A stretch of 64,000 bases of DNA from Flavobacterium luteum (lineage in GTDB: Bacteria > Bacteroidota > Bacteroidia > Flavobacteriales > Flavobacteriaceae). Where the stretch lies: assembly GCF_008806775.1 (NCBI RefSeq), contig NZ_WAEM01000004.1, positions 1 through 64,000 of the forward strand, read 5' to 3'. The notes under the pieces were generated by a model. It did no database searches. It was not told the origin of the DNA and saw only the letters and a list, made by a program, of their open reading frames with translations. Position 1 is the first letter of the stretch. Each line of letters begins with the position of its first letter. This document shows positions 27,660 through 35,951 of this stretch, piece after piece. The position numbers were made by a program, and so were the translations under genes.

Positions 27660-30047
27660 ATGAAAGAACAATTTAAATACCAAAACAATTTAGAATATAT
27701 TTATTCAACAGTTTCATTAATCATAATTTTTTGTTTTTTGAGCTTTATTGATGTATTCAAAAATTTTGATGTACAATCTTTTGGACTTAAAATACTAAAT
27801 GATTTTTTTACTGGTTTAATAATCGGATTGTTGTTTTTCCCTCTATATTTAGTAGTAAAATACTTTAAAATCAAATTAGGAATTGTAGTAATTAAAATCC
27901 TATTTATTATTGTCATAGTCATCCAGCTTGGATTGACAGGATACAGCCTCACCACTCATATTAATCTGGGTGCTGATATTTTAGGGTATTCTTGGAGCGA
28001 CATGTACACGACAGTTACCGCTTCTATAAAACTATCCTTTCTAATGATATTGCCATTTATGATTTTACCTTTTGCTTATCTAGGTTTAATAAGGCTTTTT
28101 CATTTTTTTGAGCATAAAATTAACAGTAAAATTTTACTTGTATTTCTATTCTTTTTTAGCGGTTTACATTTTCTAGTTGCCAGTAGTAATAAGTTTGAAA
28201 CTCAAAACAAATTAAATTTCTTAATGAGCGATATTATGAGGTCAAGAAATGATAAAGCTTTAGCTTCTGAAGGAACTTTTTCATCTAAAAAAGAATATCC
28301 TTTAGAAATAGCATCTAAAGATACCAAAGATGTATTAGCGCCATTTTTCAACATTCATATAGAAAAACCAAATGTGGTATTCATTATTGTGGAAGGACTT
28401 GGTAGTGATTTTACAGATGACGGCGAGTATAAAGGCTTTACACCATTTCTTGACTCATTGACTTCAAAATCGCTTTATTGGGAGAATTTTGTGAGTAATG
28501 CTGGCAGAACATTTGGCGCCCTACCTTCATTAATGGGTTCTCTGCCTTTTGGAGAAGACGGGTTCATGGAACTCAATCCATTGCCGAAACACAATTCGTT
28601 AATTAGTATTTTAAAATCAAACGGATATGAAACCAATTATTATTGTGGGGATGAATCAACATTTGACAGAAAAAGTAATTTCTTAGAATATAATGGTATT
28701 GATAAAATCATAGATATCAATAAATTTGGACCAGGATATGTCAAGACAAAAGAAAATTCAGGTGGTTTTTCTTGGGGTTATCCTGATGCTGAGATATACC
28801 GTAAAACTTTGACAGAGCTCAAAGATAAGAAGAAGCCTCGATTAGATATCATCATGACTCTTACCAATCATGAACCCTTTGATTTCCCTTCAAAAAATGC
28901 TTATTTAGGAAGAGTAGACCGAATATTAAATACAAAACCTACTTTCGAAAAAAATAGGATGAGTGAATACAAAGACATATTTGCTTGCCTACTTTATACA
29001 GATAATTCTATAGAGAGTTTCATAAAAGCCTATTCAAAAAGACCAGATTATCAAAACACCATTTTTGTAATTACAGGCGATCACAGGTTAATTCCAATTC
29101 CTCAAAAAGATAATTTATCCCGTTTTCATGTTCCTCTTTATATCTATAGTCCCATGTTAAAGAAAACTGCAAAATTCAAATCTATTTCTTCTCATAGTGA
29201 TGTAACGCCAAGCTTAGTCTCATTTTTAATGAATAATTATAAGTTTAACAAATTAGAAAAAACGACTTGGTTAGGAAAAGGATTAGATACTGCAAGACAA
29301 TTTAGAAACATTCACAGCATTCCATTGATGAGATATAAGGGGAGCATTAATGATTATATCTATAAAGATTATTATTATTCAGATGGGAACCTTTTTAAAA
29401 TTGATGAAAATTTCAACATTAGTGAAACTGACAATAATATGATGGAAACCATAAGCGGTTCTTTTAATGATTTTAAAAAATTGAATGTTTATTTAACTAA
29501 AAAAAATAAAATTTCTAATGTTACTAGCAGCTTTGTAAAACCTACATATGAATTTACAACAAAGCAACTTGCAATGATAAAAAAATTAACAAAAGGATTG
29601 GATCGAGATCATATTTTTTTTCTTGCCAGAGATTTAGCCTTTAAAAAAGAACGCGAAAAAGCACGATTATTATGCAATTTTGTTTTAAATGACTTGCCTA
29701 ATTATGGTGATGTAAGAACTTTAAAAGCCAGAACACTTGCTTGGGATGGCGACTATAAAAATGCGGAAATAGAATTACTAGAAGTCATCAACAGAACTCC
29801 ATTTTATAGCGATGCTTATCTCGCAATAATGGATGTATATTGGTGGTCAGATCAAAATAAAAAAGCAGTTGCAATAGGTGAAAAAGCAATAAGCAACCAG
29901 CTAAATGATCCGGAATTGACTTATAAATTGGCTCAAGCTTATATGAGAATGAAAAATTTAAAAGACGCTAATAAAACTATTGATATTCTTTTGAAAATAC
30001 AACCAGAGAATAATTCCTATTTAACTTTTAAAAAATCCTTGAAATGA
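27660..30047 (+). CDS. LtaS-like sulfatase-fold transferase with C-terminal TPR domain
   Basis: 795 residues. Five membrane helices (about 13-170) are followed by an extracytoplasmic alkaline phosphatase/sulfatase-fold domain (about 235-560) and a TPR domain (about 650-795). Active-site candidates: NVVFIIVEGLGSD (metal-binding Glu), GRTFGALPSLMG (Thr nucleophile) and ITGDHRLIP (metal-binding Asp and His). The Cys/Ser-x-Pro-x-Arg motif of true sulfatases is absent; five helices plus a Thr match LtaS-type phosphoglycerol or phosphoethanolamine transferases. Its likely job is adding a phospho-group to the glycan. The TPR end is closely similar to the YaiO protein encoded next; the stop overlaps the YaiO start (ATGA). 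Confidence 0.82.
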   Translation: MKEQFKYQNNLEYIYSTVSLIIIFCFLSFIDVFKNFDVQSFGLKILNDFFTGLIIGLLFFPLYLVVKYFKIKLGIVVIKILFIIVIVIQLGLTGYSLTTHINLGADILGYSWSDMYTTVTASIKLSFLMILPFMILPFAYLGLIRLFHFFEHKINSKILLVFLFFFSGLHFLVASSNKFETQNKLNFLMSDIMRSRNDKALASEGTFSSKKEYPLEIASKDTKDVLAPFFNIHIEKPNVVFIIVEGLGSDFTDDGEYKGFTPFLDSLTSKSLYWENFVSNAGRTFGALPSLMGSLPFGEDGFMELNPLPKHNSLISILKSNGYETNYYCGDESTFDRKSNFLEYNGIDKIIDINKFGPGYVKTKENSGGFSWGYPDAEIYRKTLTELKDKKKPRLDIIMTLTNHEPFDFPSKNAYLGRVDRILNTKPTFEKNRMSEYKDIFACLLYTDNSIESFIKAYSKRPDYQNTIFVITGDHRLIPIPQKDNLSRFHVPLYIYSPMLKKTAKFKSISSHSDVTPSLVSFLMNNYKFNKLEKTTWLGKGLDTARQFRNIHSIPLMRYKGSINDYIYKDYYYSDGNLFKIDENFNISETDNNMMETISGSFNDFKKLNVYLTKKNKISNVTSSFVKPTYEFTTKQLAMIKKLTKGLDRDHIFFLARDLAFKKEREKARLLCNFVLNDLPNYGDVRTLKARTLAWDGDYKNAEIELLEVINRTPFYSDAYLAIMDVYWWSDQNKKAVAIGEKAISNQLNDPELTYKLAQAYMRMKNLKDANKTIDILLKIQPENNSYLTFKKSLK

Positions 30048-31312
30048 TGATTTCAAAAACAGTTACTTCAATCACAATACTATTTGCTTTTTTTTGCTTC
30101 TTTCAAGGTAATTCCCAAGAAATAAAATTTAAAGGAGATCCTGATGTTTCTTTTGAAACGGCTCGTAATTTAGCATTTAACAAGCAACGCAAACAAGCAC
30201 AAGATACATTAATGTTTATTTTGACAAAATATCCTAATTATCATGATGTTCGTGCTTTTTTGGCAACAACATATTCATGGGATGGAGATTATAAAAAAGC
30301 ACGCTCTGAGTTTAAATATATTTTAGAGAGAGATTCAAATACTAAAAGTACTTGGGTTGCAGCCATAAATAATGAATTATGGTCAAATTCTCCTTTTGTT
30401 GCTTTAGAACTGTCGAATGAAGTTTTAAAAAAATTTCCAAATGATGCTGAAATACTGTATTTAAAGGCTAACGCTGAAGAAAATGCTAATCATCCACAAG
30501 AAGCACTAAATATTATTGAATTGTTATTAGCAAAAAATCCAGAGTTTAAGAAAGCAATTGACTATAAAGAAACACTTTTGCAAAAACTCAGAAAAAACAT
30601 AATTGGATTTAGATCTGAAGTAGATGTGTTTTCTGATGTTTTTGATCCATTTGAATATTATACATTAAAATATGGTCGTCAAACCAAATATGGTAGCATG
30701 ATTGCAAAGATAAATTATGACAGACGATTTAATGATAGCGGAATCCAATATGAAATTGACTTATATCCTAGAATATCAAACGGATTTTACACCTATTTAA
30801 ATTTTGGATTTGCAAGTAGTGATTTATTTCCAAACATAAGATATGGAGCCGAGCTCTATAAATCATTACCCAAAAGTTTTGAGGCTTCACTTGGATTTCG
30901 AACTTTAAAATTTTCAACCGTAACAAATATTTACACGGGCTCTATTGGTTGGTATACAGGAAATGACTATTGGACATTAAGAACCTATTTAACTCCAGGG
31001 GATGCTGGCTTAAGTTCCTCAGGTACTTTGGCATATAGAAAGTACAGAAAAGATGCAAATAATTTTATAGGCTGTTCACTTGGGCTTGGTATTTCCCCAG
31101 AAAACAATCAATTTTTTATTTTAAATGAGACAAATTCAACTATTATATTAAAATCTCAAAAATTTAGAGTAGAATATGATTTTTCTAGTAAAAGTAATAA
31201 ACATATATGGGGTACCCAATTTGGTATTATTCATCAAGAAAAGAGTTTTAAACCTGGCGAGTACTTCTTTATGTATACATTTACGTTAGCATGGGAGTTA
31301 AACTTTAAATAG
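30044..31312 (+). CDS. YaiO-family TPR and outer-membrane beta-barrel protein
   Basis: 422 residues: signal peptide (to about 28, GNSQ), TPR-like helical repeats (about 33-185; for example ARNLAFNKQRKQAQ, YPNYHDVRAFLATTYSWDGD) and a C-terminal barrel (about 190-422) of alternating strands ending in YTFTLAWELNFK. The YaiO type is defined by this TPR-plus-barrel plan, and in E. coli yaiO sits beside a GT2 gene (yaiP). Polysaccharide exporters such as PgaA also combine periplasmic TPRs with a barrel. It may carry the polymer across the outer membrane. Start overlaps the previous gene by 4 bp, so translation is coupled. Confidence 0.82.
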   Translation: MMISKTVTSITILFAFFCFFQGNSQEIKFKGDPDVSFETARNLAFNKQRKQAQDTLMFILTKYPNYHDVRAFLATTYSWDGDYKKARSEFKYILERDSNTKSTWVAAINNELWSNSPFVALELSNEVLKKFPNDAEILYLKANAEENANHPQEALNIIELLLAKNPEFKKAIDYKETLLQKLRKNIIGFRSEVDVFSDVFDPFEYYTLKYGRQTKYGSMIAKINYDRRFNDSGIQYEIDLYPRISNGFYTYLNFGFASSDLFPNIRYGAELYKSLPKSFEASLGFRTLKFSTVTNIYTGSIGWYTGNDYWTLRTYLTPGDAGLSSSGTLAYRKYRKDANNFIGCSLGLGISPENNQFFILNETNSTIILKSQKFRVEYDFSSKSNKHIWGTQFGIIHQEKSFKPGEYFFMYTFTLAWELNFK

Positions 31313-31401
31313 AGCTCTTCAAAAAACTTTAGTATTTAGAATATCTTAATTTAAGTTTTTGTTAATCTTAATGTCAATAAGAAACACATAAGAAAACAGA
31401 A

Positions 31402-31429
31402 AAGAGACTATTACTGATAATAGCCTCTT
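31402..31429. terminator. Hairpin between convergent genes
   Basis: AAGAGACTATTA (31402-31413) pairs with TAATAGCCTCTT (31418-31429) apart from one mismatch. It lies between the glycan operon and the oppositely oriented small secreted proteins. The T tract is weak. Confidence 0.55.
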
Positions 31430-31462
31430 CATTTTAATTATTGATGTTGGTCTAATTTATTA

Positions 31463-31816
31463 TTATAAAATTTCTTTTGCAGTCACATTTGAAATTTCTT
31501 GGCCATTTATAATTATTTCATGCTTTACTTTTTTCAAACAAGTTTCTACAACAAAATAGTAAGTTCCTTCAGGAAATTCCTCTAGATTGTATATTTTTGA
31601 TACCCCTTCTTTACCAGTAGCTATTTCTGAGTAGATTAAGTTGTCTTCTTCATCATAAATAGAAACTTTTGCCTTATTTATTCCGTTCAAAGAAACTTTT
31701 ATTTCTTTTTCATTCCCTTTTCTAACGCTTAAGAAAGAGTTCTCTTCTGATGCATAAGTACCTATTGTTGTTAATACAAATGCAAATACTATACTTAATT
31801 TTATGATTTTTTTCAT
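31463..31816 (-). CDS. Small secreted protein, paralogue A
   Basis: 117 residues with a signal peptide (...GTYASEE). The mature part has a beta-sandwich look: KVSLNGINKAKVSIYDEEDN, LIYSE, EFPEGTYYFVVE, KHEIIING. It is closely similar to the next gene through the whole length (LNGI.K....YDE..NLIYSE...GK.G). Such small sandwiches occur in Bacteroidetes secreted proteins of unknown role (DUF3244-like). A ligand or enzyme activity cannot be assigned. The C-terminus stops soon after the last strand. Confidence 0.7.
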   Translation of the reverse strand: MKKIIKLSIVFAFVLTTIGTYASEENSFLSVRKGNEKEIKVSLNGINKAKVSIYDEEDNLIYSEIATGKEGVSKIYNLEEFPEGTYYFVVETCLKKVKHEIIINGQEISNVTAKEIL

Positions 31817-31872
31817 GATTTTGTTTTAAAAATTAATTTATTTTAAACTTGTTTTTTAGCTTTTGATTGTAA

Positions 31873-32274
31873 TTATAAGGTTGCTAAAACTCCTTTTTTG
31901 TTTTCAATAGTTACTTTATAAACTTCAGAAATTACTTTTTTTGATAAAGAAGCAATAAAGTCAGAAACAACAATCTCGTATTTCACTTTTTTTACATCAT
32001 TTTCAGCAATTAAGAAATACTTTCCGGCTGGAAGCTCGTCTAATTTGTAGGTTCTTAAAATACCTGTTTTGCCTGAAGCATTTTCTGAATAAATCAAATT
32101 ATTATCTTCGTCATACAATGCCAAATTAATTTTTTTGATTCCGTTTAAAGAAAATCTAATTTCTTTTTCGTTCCCTTTTTTTACATAAAGTAAAAAATCG
32201 CCTTCTTGTGCATATGTCTGCATAGTAGTCAAAGCTACTAATAGTACCAAACTTAATTTTAAAATCTTTTTCAT
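31873..32274 (-). CDS. Small secreted protein, paralogue B
   Basis: 133 residues from ATG 32274, chosen because MKKILKLSLVLLVALTTMQTYAQ is a clean signal peptide; the upstream frame start would add nine residues in front of it. The core (KKGNEKEIRFSLNGIKKI...YDEDNNLIYSENASGKTG) is strongly similar to paralogue A 56 bp downstream, so the pair arose by tandem duplication. Paralogue B has about 20 extra residues at its C-terminus. The two probably form one transcript. It is divergent from the AraC-type regulator across 183 bp, so that regulator may control it. Confidence 0.72.
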   Translation of the reverse strand: MKKILKLSLVLLVALTTMQTYAQEGDFLLYVKKGNEKEIRFSLNGIKKINLALYDEDNNLIYSENASGKTGILRTYKLDELPAGKYFLIAENDVKKVKYEIVVSDFIASLSKKVISEVYKVTIENKKGVLATL

Positions 32275-32403
32275 AATCGAATGCTTTAAATTAATACTCA
32301 ATATTAACAGTACAAAATTAGGACAACAATATTGACCTTAATAGGTCTGTGTTTTCCAATATGTTTGCTATTTTAACATGGCTAAAACGATATAGGTTAA
32401 TTA

Positions 32404-32436
32404 TTGGTAATTAAACACACTTATGTGATAATTTTG
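32404..32436 (+). promoter_or_regulatory. Promoter of the AraC-type regulator gene
   Basis: TTG at 32404-32406, a 22-nt spacer and TAATTTTG at 32429-32436 match the Bacteroidetes consensus TTG-N(17-23)-TAnnTTTG. Transcription would begin at about 32443. This supports ATG 32458 as the start, since the longer reading frame begins inside the promoter. Confidence 0.65.
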
Positions 32437-32457
32437 CATATATTAAAATATAGCACT

Positions 32458-33333
32458 ATGATAACATTAGCCCCTCCTTCATTAGAAATTATAGCACCAT
32501 CTTATGGTAGCTCTTTTTATTTTTCTAAATACGACGAAAATGCGAATATAAAATCGCATCTATGGCATTATCATCCTGAAATTGAGTTGGTTTATGTAAA
32601 CGGCGGTAGTGGTAAACGGCAAATAGGAAGTCATATTTCGTATTATACCAATGGCGACCTAATACTTATAGGTAGTAATTTACCGCATTGCGGTTTTACA
32701 AATGATCAAACAGGGAACAAAAACGAAACAGTAATTCAGATGAAACCTAATTTTTTAGGCAATGATTTTTTTGAAATACCAGAAATGAAGAATATTCAAA
32801 ATCTTTTTATTCAAGCCAAAGCGGGAATCGCTTTTCATGGGGATACTAAAAAAATAATTGGAGAAAGGATAGAGGCAATGGAAATTCAAAGCCCTATTGA
32901 TCGATTGTTAACAATGATATCTATTTTAAATACTTTAGAGCGTTCTAAAGAATATACTATTTTAAATGCTGATGGATTCTCTATCGAAATGCAAGTTCAG
33001 GATAATGATAGGATTAGCAGCGTTTTTAATTATGTAAAAGATCATTTTCAAGAACCTATTGCTTTAGAGGAAGTGGCTAATTTAGTGAGTATGACCAATC
33101 CTTCTTTTTGTAGGTATTTCAAGAAAATCACTAATATGACGTTTACAAGTTTTGTAAATGATTATCGATTGGTTCACGCTTCTAAATTATTAGCTGAGAA
33201 ACCTATAAGTATTTCTGAAATTTGTTATGAAAGTGGCTTTAATAATTTTAGCCATTTCAATAAATCATTTAAAGCCTATACGGGAAGGAGTGCTTCGCAG
33301 TATCGGCAAGAATTAAAAACTATTATTAAATAG
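32458..33333 (+). CDS. AraC-family transcriptional regulator with cupin domain
   Basis: 291 residues from ATG 32458. The N-terminal half looks like a cupin sensor domain (HLWHYHPEIELVYVNGGSG, then GDLILIGSNLPHCGF). The C-terminal half has two AraC helix-turn-helix motifs: the first around LEEVANLVSMTNPSFCRYFK and the second around SISEICYESGFNNFSHFNKS, with the family ending FKAYTGRSASQYRQ. It probably senses a small molecule. Its neighbours are the two small secreted proteins on the other strand. The long alternative start (32404) is rejected because it overlaps the promoter. Confidence 0.9.
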   Translation: MITLAPPSLEIIAPSYGSSFYFSKYDENANIKSHLWHYHPEIELVYVNGGSGKRQIGSHISYYTNGDLILIGSNLPHCGFTNDQTGNKNETVIQMKPNFLGNDFFEIPEMKNIQNLFIQAKAGIAFHGDTKKIIGERIEAMEIQSPIDRLLTMISILNTLERSKEYTILNADGFSIEMQVQDNDRISSVFNYVKDHFQEPIALEEVANLVSMTNPSFCRYFKKITNMTFTSFVNDYRLVHASKLLAEKPISISEICYESGFNNFSHFNKSFKAYTGRSASQYRQELKTIIK

Positions 33334-33335
33334 AA

Positions 33336-33653
33336 TTACTGTTTTAAGTTGCGCTGATTACCAAAGAAATTCGCTAAATTATGAATAGGGTTAAGTCTGG
33401 AATTTATGGTTTCGTCTTTAAAAAAGGCAACATTAGTAACAAAATCTATAACAGATTCTGGATTTGAAACCTTTTGAGTATTGTTTATTACAACTTTTGT
33501 TTTATCTCCTATTTTAATAAATGATACACTTTGTTCTTTTGTTAGTTCTTGAAGGTAAGGCGCTAAGTCCATTTTACATTCTTGTAATTTTCGCATTACA
33601 CCATCAATAACCGCTTGGGGAATTTCGATTTTGATATTGTTTTCGGTTTTCAT
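33336..33653 (-). CDS. Small uncharacterised cytoplasmic protein
   Basis: 105 residues, no signal peptide or membrane helix. The N-terminus starts IEIPQAVIDGVMRKLQECK and the middle contains SFIKIGDKTKVVINNTQKV. It resembles members of a small family I recall from Bacteroidetes, in which the chain goes on longer after the NPI.NLA segment; this copy ends at NQRNLKQ shortly after it, so it could be a short or truncated member. I cannot assign a function. It converges with the AraC gene, whose stop is 2 bp away. Confidence 0.55.
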   Translation of the reverse strand: MKTENNIKIEIPQAVIDGVMRKLQECKMDLAPYLQELTKEQSVSFIKIGDKTKVVINNTQKVSNPESVIDFVTNVAFFKDETINSRLNPIHNLANFFGNQRNLKQ

Positions 33654-33811
33654 CTTGAATTCTTTAAATTATTTTTGCAAAATTGGACATTTTAATTGGA
33701 ATAATAATGATGTTTTGTTTTATTTTAACATTAAAGTTGTGTAATCTTAAAGATTCTTGATTTCGATGAATTAATAAATTTTCTTTAAAGAACACGTTAA
33801 TTTAATAAAAG

Positions 33812-33837
33812 AAGACCCTTCAATTAAGAATGGTCTT
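33812..33837 (-). terminator. Possible terminator downstream of the DUF1543 gene
   Basis: AAGACC (33812-33817) pairs with GGTCTT (33832-33837) with a 14-nt loop; read on the minus strand it is followed by T-rich sequence. It is 115 bp beyond the DUF1543 stop. The surrounding 298-bp gap (33654-33951) otherwise holds only AT-rich DNA. Confidence 0.45.
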
Positions 33838-33951
33838 TGCTGATTTGATATTTTTATTTATTCTATTTTGATTTTTTTAACTTTTTTTGTTCCTTTTTTA
33901 TGTTAGTATTGAATACAAGAATTAATTTTGATAGCTGAATAGTTGGTTTAA

Positions 33952-34506
33952 TTATTTTAGCGAATCTAATTTTAAATAGCCAATATGTAAAATGTCTTCT
34001 AAAATAGGGAATTCGCTTTTTGTAATTTTTAATTCGTATTTTTCTTTTAATGCTGTCGGCAGAATATCTTTTACTTTATAAACATCATCAACATCTAAAC
34101 CATATTTATCATCTATATGTGAAGTTGCACCTTTAAAACCAAAATGTTTAAAGAAAGAAGTGGATTTAGCCGTTTTTATTGCTTGAGCTAATGTGTCGCT
34201 TGCAACGAGTATTTTATAATGATATTCTTCAAATTCTTGTTCTTTATAGCCACCAAGATTAATAAAGAAGAGTTGTGAGATAGATTTTATTTCACTTTTT
34301 TTCGGAACAACTTCGATTGTATGATTGTTTACAACAGTTACTTCTCGCCAAGCATCAATATGTATCTTGCCTTTAGCCTCAGGCCAAAAGGTTTTCATAT
34401 TAGGTATTAATTCGGCTACTGAATTTCCAATTCCGAAAAAAATATCGTGCTGTTCTGTCAATCGACCTTTTGGCCTACAGCCTATCATTATCATGTATAA
34501 TTTCAT
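33952..34506 (-). CDS. DUF1543 protein
   Basis: 184 residues. The family start MKLYMIMIGCRPKGRLTEQHDI is diagnostic: DUF1543 proteins begin with this motif, then FFGIGNSVAELIPNMKTFWP and WREVTVV. Two related halves are visible, each with an F(F)-x-N-L-G-G-Y or similar turn. Function is unknown. No signal peptide. A promoter was not identified. Confidence 0.85.
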   Translation of the reverse strand: MKLYMIMIGCRPKGRLTEQHDIFFGIGNSVAELIPNMKTFWPEAKGKIHIDAWREVTVVNNHTIEVVPKKSEIKSISQLFFINLGGYKEQEFEEYHYKILVASDTLAQAIKTAKSTSFFKHFGFKGATSHIDDKYGLDVDDVYKVKDILPTALKEKYELKITKSEFPILEDILHIGYLKLDSLK

Positions 34507-34609
34507 GTCAGTAAAAATAAGAAAATATATTTTTCATTAAAATTTACTTAATTAGTTTTTTTGGTTTGATTTTTGGAATACTTTTATAAATAGTTAAAAA
34601 ATAAACGTT

Positions 34610-35149
34610 ATGAAAAAAATAGTTGTTTTAATCGCAATAATTGGTTCAATTATTTTCTCAAGTTGTGAAGGACCTCAAGGCATACCTGGGCAAAATGGAG
34701 TTGATGGGCAAAATGGATTATTAAGTGAAGTTTTCGAACTTAAAAATATAAATTTTAGTTTTATAGATAATGAATATAAAATTTACCAAACTTTAAATCC
34801 TCCAATTTTTGCTGCTGATGCTCTATTAATTTATAGACTATCAGGAACAATAAACGAGACTACACCAATATGGCAACCAATTCCTAGAACTTTGTTTTTA
34901 AACATAAATGGTTCAGATGTAGAACTAGATTATGACTTTGATTTTAGCAAACAAGATTTCACTATATATGCTGGAGGAAATTTTGATTTGGCAAATGCGC
35001 CAAGTTACATTCAAAATCAAACCTTTAGAATCGTTATTTTACCAGGCTATTTCTCTGGAAAAAGCCAAAAAACAGTCGATTTAAATGATTATTACGCTGT
35101 AATTAAAGCCTTTAAAATTGATGATAGTAAAGTGAAAATATTGAAATAA
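34610..35149 (+). CDS. Lipoprotein with collagen-like Gly-X-Y segment
   Basis: 179 residues. A lipoprotein signal (MKKIVVLIAIIGSIIFSSCEG, Cys near 19) is followed at once by five Gly-X-Y triplets, GPQGIPGQNGVDGQNG, then a beta-rich domain (NINFSFIDNEYKIYQTL...). Short collagen-like tracts of this kind after the lipid anchor are common in flavobacterial lipoproteins and may act as an extended stalk. The globular part is not recognised. A stem-loop follows the stop. Confidence 0.75.
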   Translation: MKKIVVLIAIIGSIIFSSCEGPQGIPGQNGVDGQNGLLSEVFELKNINFSFIDNEYKIYQTLNPPIFAADALLIYRLSGTINETTPIWQPIPRTLFLNINGSDVELDYDFDFSKQDFTIYAGGNFDLANAPSYIQNQTFRIVILPGYFSGKSQKTVDLNDYYAVIKAFKIDDSKVKILK

Positions 35150-35163
35150 AAAAAAGTTTAAGT

Positions 35164-35187
35164 AAATCGTTCAAATTTGGACGATTT
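35164..35187. terminator. Hairpin between convergent genes
   Basis: AAATCGT (35164-35170) pairs with ACGATTT (35181-35187) followed by T residues. It serves the lipoprotein gene and lies just beside the stop of mlaF on the other strand. Confidence 0.65.
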
Positions 35188-35189
35188 TT

Positions 35190-35951
35190 TTATCCTTTTA
35201 AATACGCTTCTCTGACTTTTTTGAATAAGTTAGACGAATAAACAAATTCAACAATTGCTTCATTATCAGTTCTGAAAATTTCTTCTTTCGTTCCTTGCCA
35301 AGCTTTTAATCCATTTTTCAGGAACAGTATATTCTCTCCAATTTCCATTACAGAGTTCATATCGTGAGAGTTAATTACTGTGGTAATGTTGTATTCTTCT
35401 GTAATTTCTTTAATTAAATTATCAATTAAAATAGAAGTGTTAGGGTCTAAACCGGAGTTGGGTTCATCGCAAAATAAATATTTTGGATTGTTTACAATAG
35501 CTCTTGCAATGGCAACCCGTTTTTGCATACCGCCAGAAATTTCAGAAGGGAGTTTGTGATGGGCATCAATCAGATTCACTCTTTTTAGCACAAAATCGAC
35601 TCTGTCTTTAGTTTCAGATTTTGAATTGTTGGTAAACATTTTTAGCGGAAAACCCACATTTTCAGCAACTGTCATGCTATCAAATAAGGCACTTCCTTGA
35701 AAAACCATTCCAATTTCAGTTCGTAACTCTCTTTTTTCATCGGGAGTCAAATCAGAATAGATTCTTCCGTCAAAAGAAATTGTTCCAACTTCTGGTGTGT
35801 GAATGCCTAGTAAACTTTTTAGTAGTACTGTTTTTCCAGAACCACTTTGTCCAATAATTAAATTGGTTTTGCCTGTCTCAAAAACAGTTGAAACACCTTT
35901 CAATACTTTGGTTCCGCCAAATGATTTTTCTACATTTTTTACTTCTATCAT
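35190..35951 (-). CDS. mlaF: ABC transporter ATPase, MlaF type
   Basis: 253 residues from ATG 35951. Walker A is GQSGSGKTVLLKS (near 38), the ABC signature is EISGGMQKRVAIARAI (near 143), Walker B is LFCDEPNSGLDP (near 165), and the switch His lies in VINSHDMNS. The signature ISGGMQKR is the MlaF form. With MlaE it drives phospholipid movement between the membranes. ATG 35951 overlaps the mlaE stop by one base (TAATG); the upstream frame extension would run into mlaE and is rejected. An MCE-domain (MlaD) gene does not follow here. Confidence 0.9.
   Translation of the reverse strand: MIEVKNVEKSFGGTKVLKGVSTVFETGKTNLIIGQSGSGKTVLLKSLLGIHTPEVGTISFDGRIYSDLTPDEKRELRTEIGMVFQGSALFDSMTVAENVGFPLKMFTNNSKSETKDRVDFVLKRVNLIDAHHKLPSEISGGMQKRVAIARAIVNNPKYLFCDEPNSGLDPNTSILIDNLIKEITEEYNITTVINSHDMNSVMEIGENILFLKNGLKAWQGTKEEIFRTDNEAIVEFVYSSNLFKKVREAYLKG

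Noticed and set aside
27660..30047. True sulfatase
   Set aside because: No C/S-x-P-x-R formylglycine motif; five N-terminal helices and a Thr at the active site fit the LtaS-type branch of the same fold.
32404..32457. Longer N-terminus for the AraC protein
   Set aside because: The extra 18 codons overlap a good TTG/TAATTTTG promoter, so they are unlikely to be translated.
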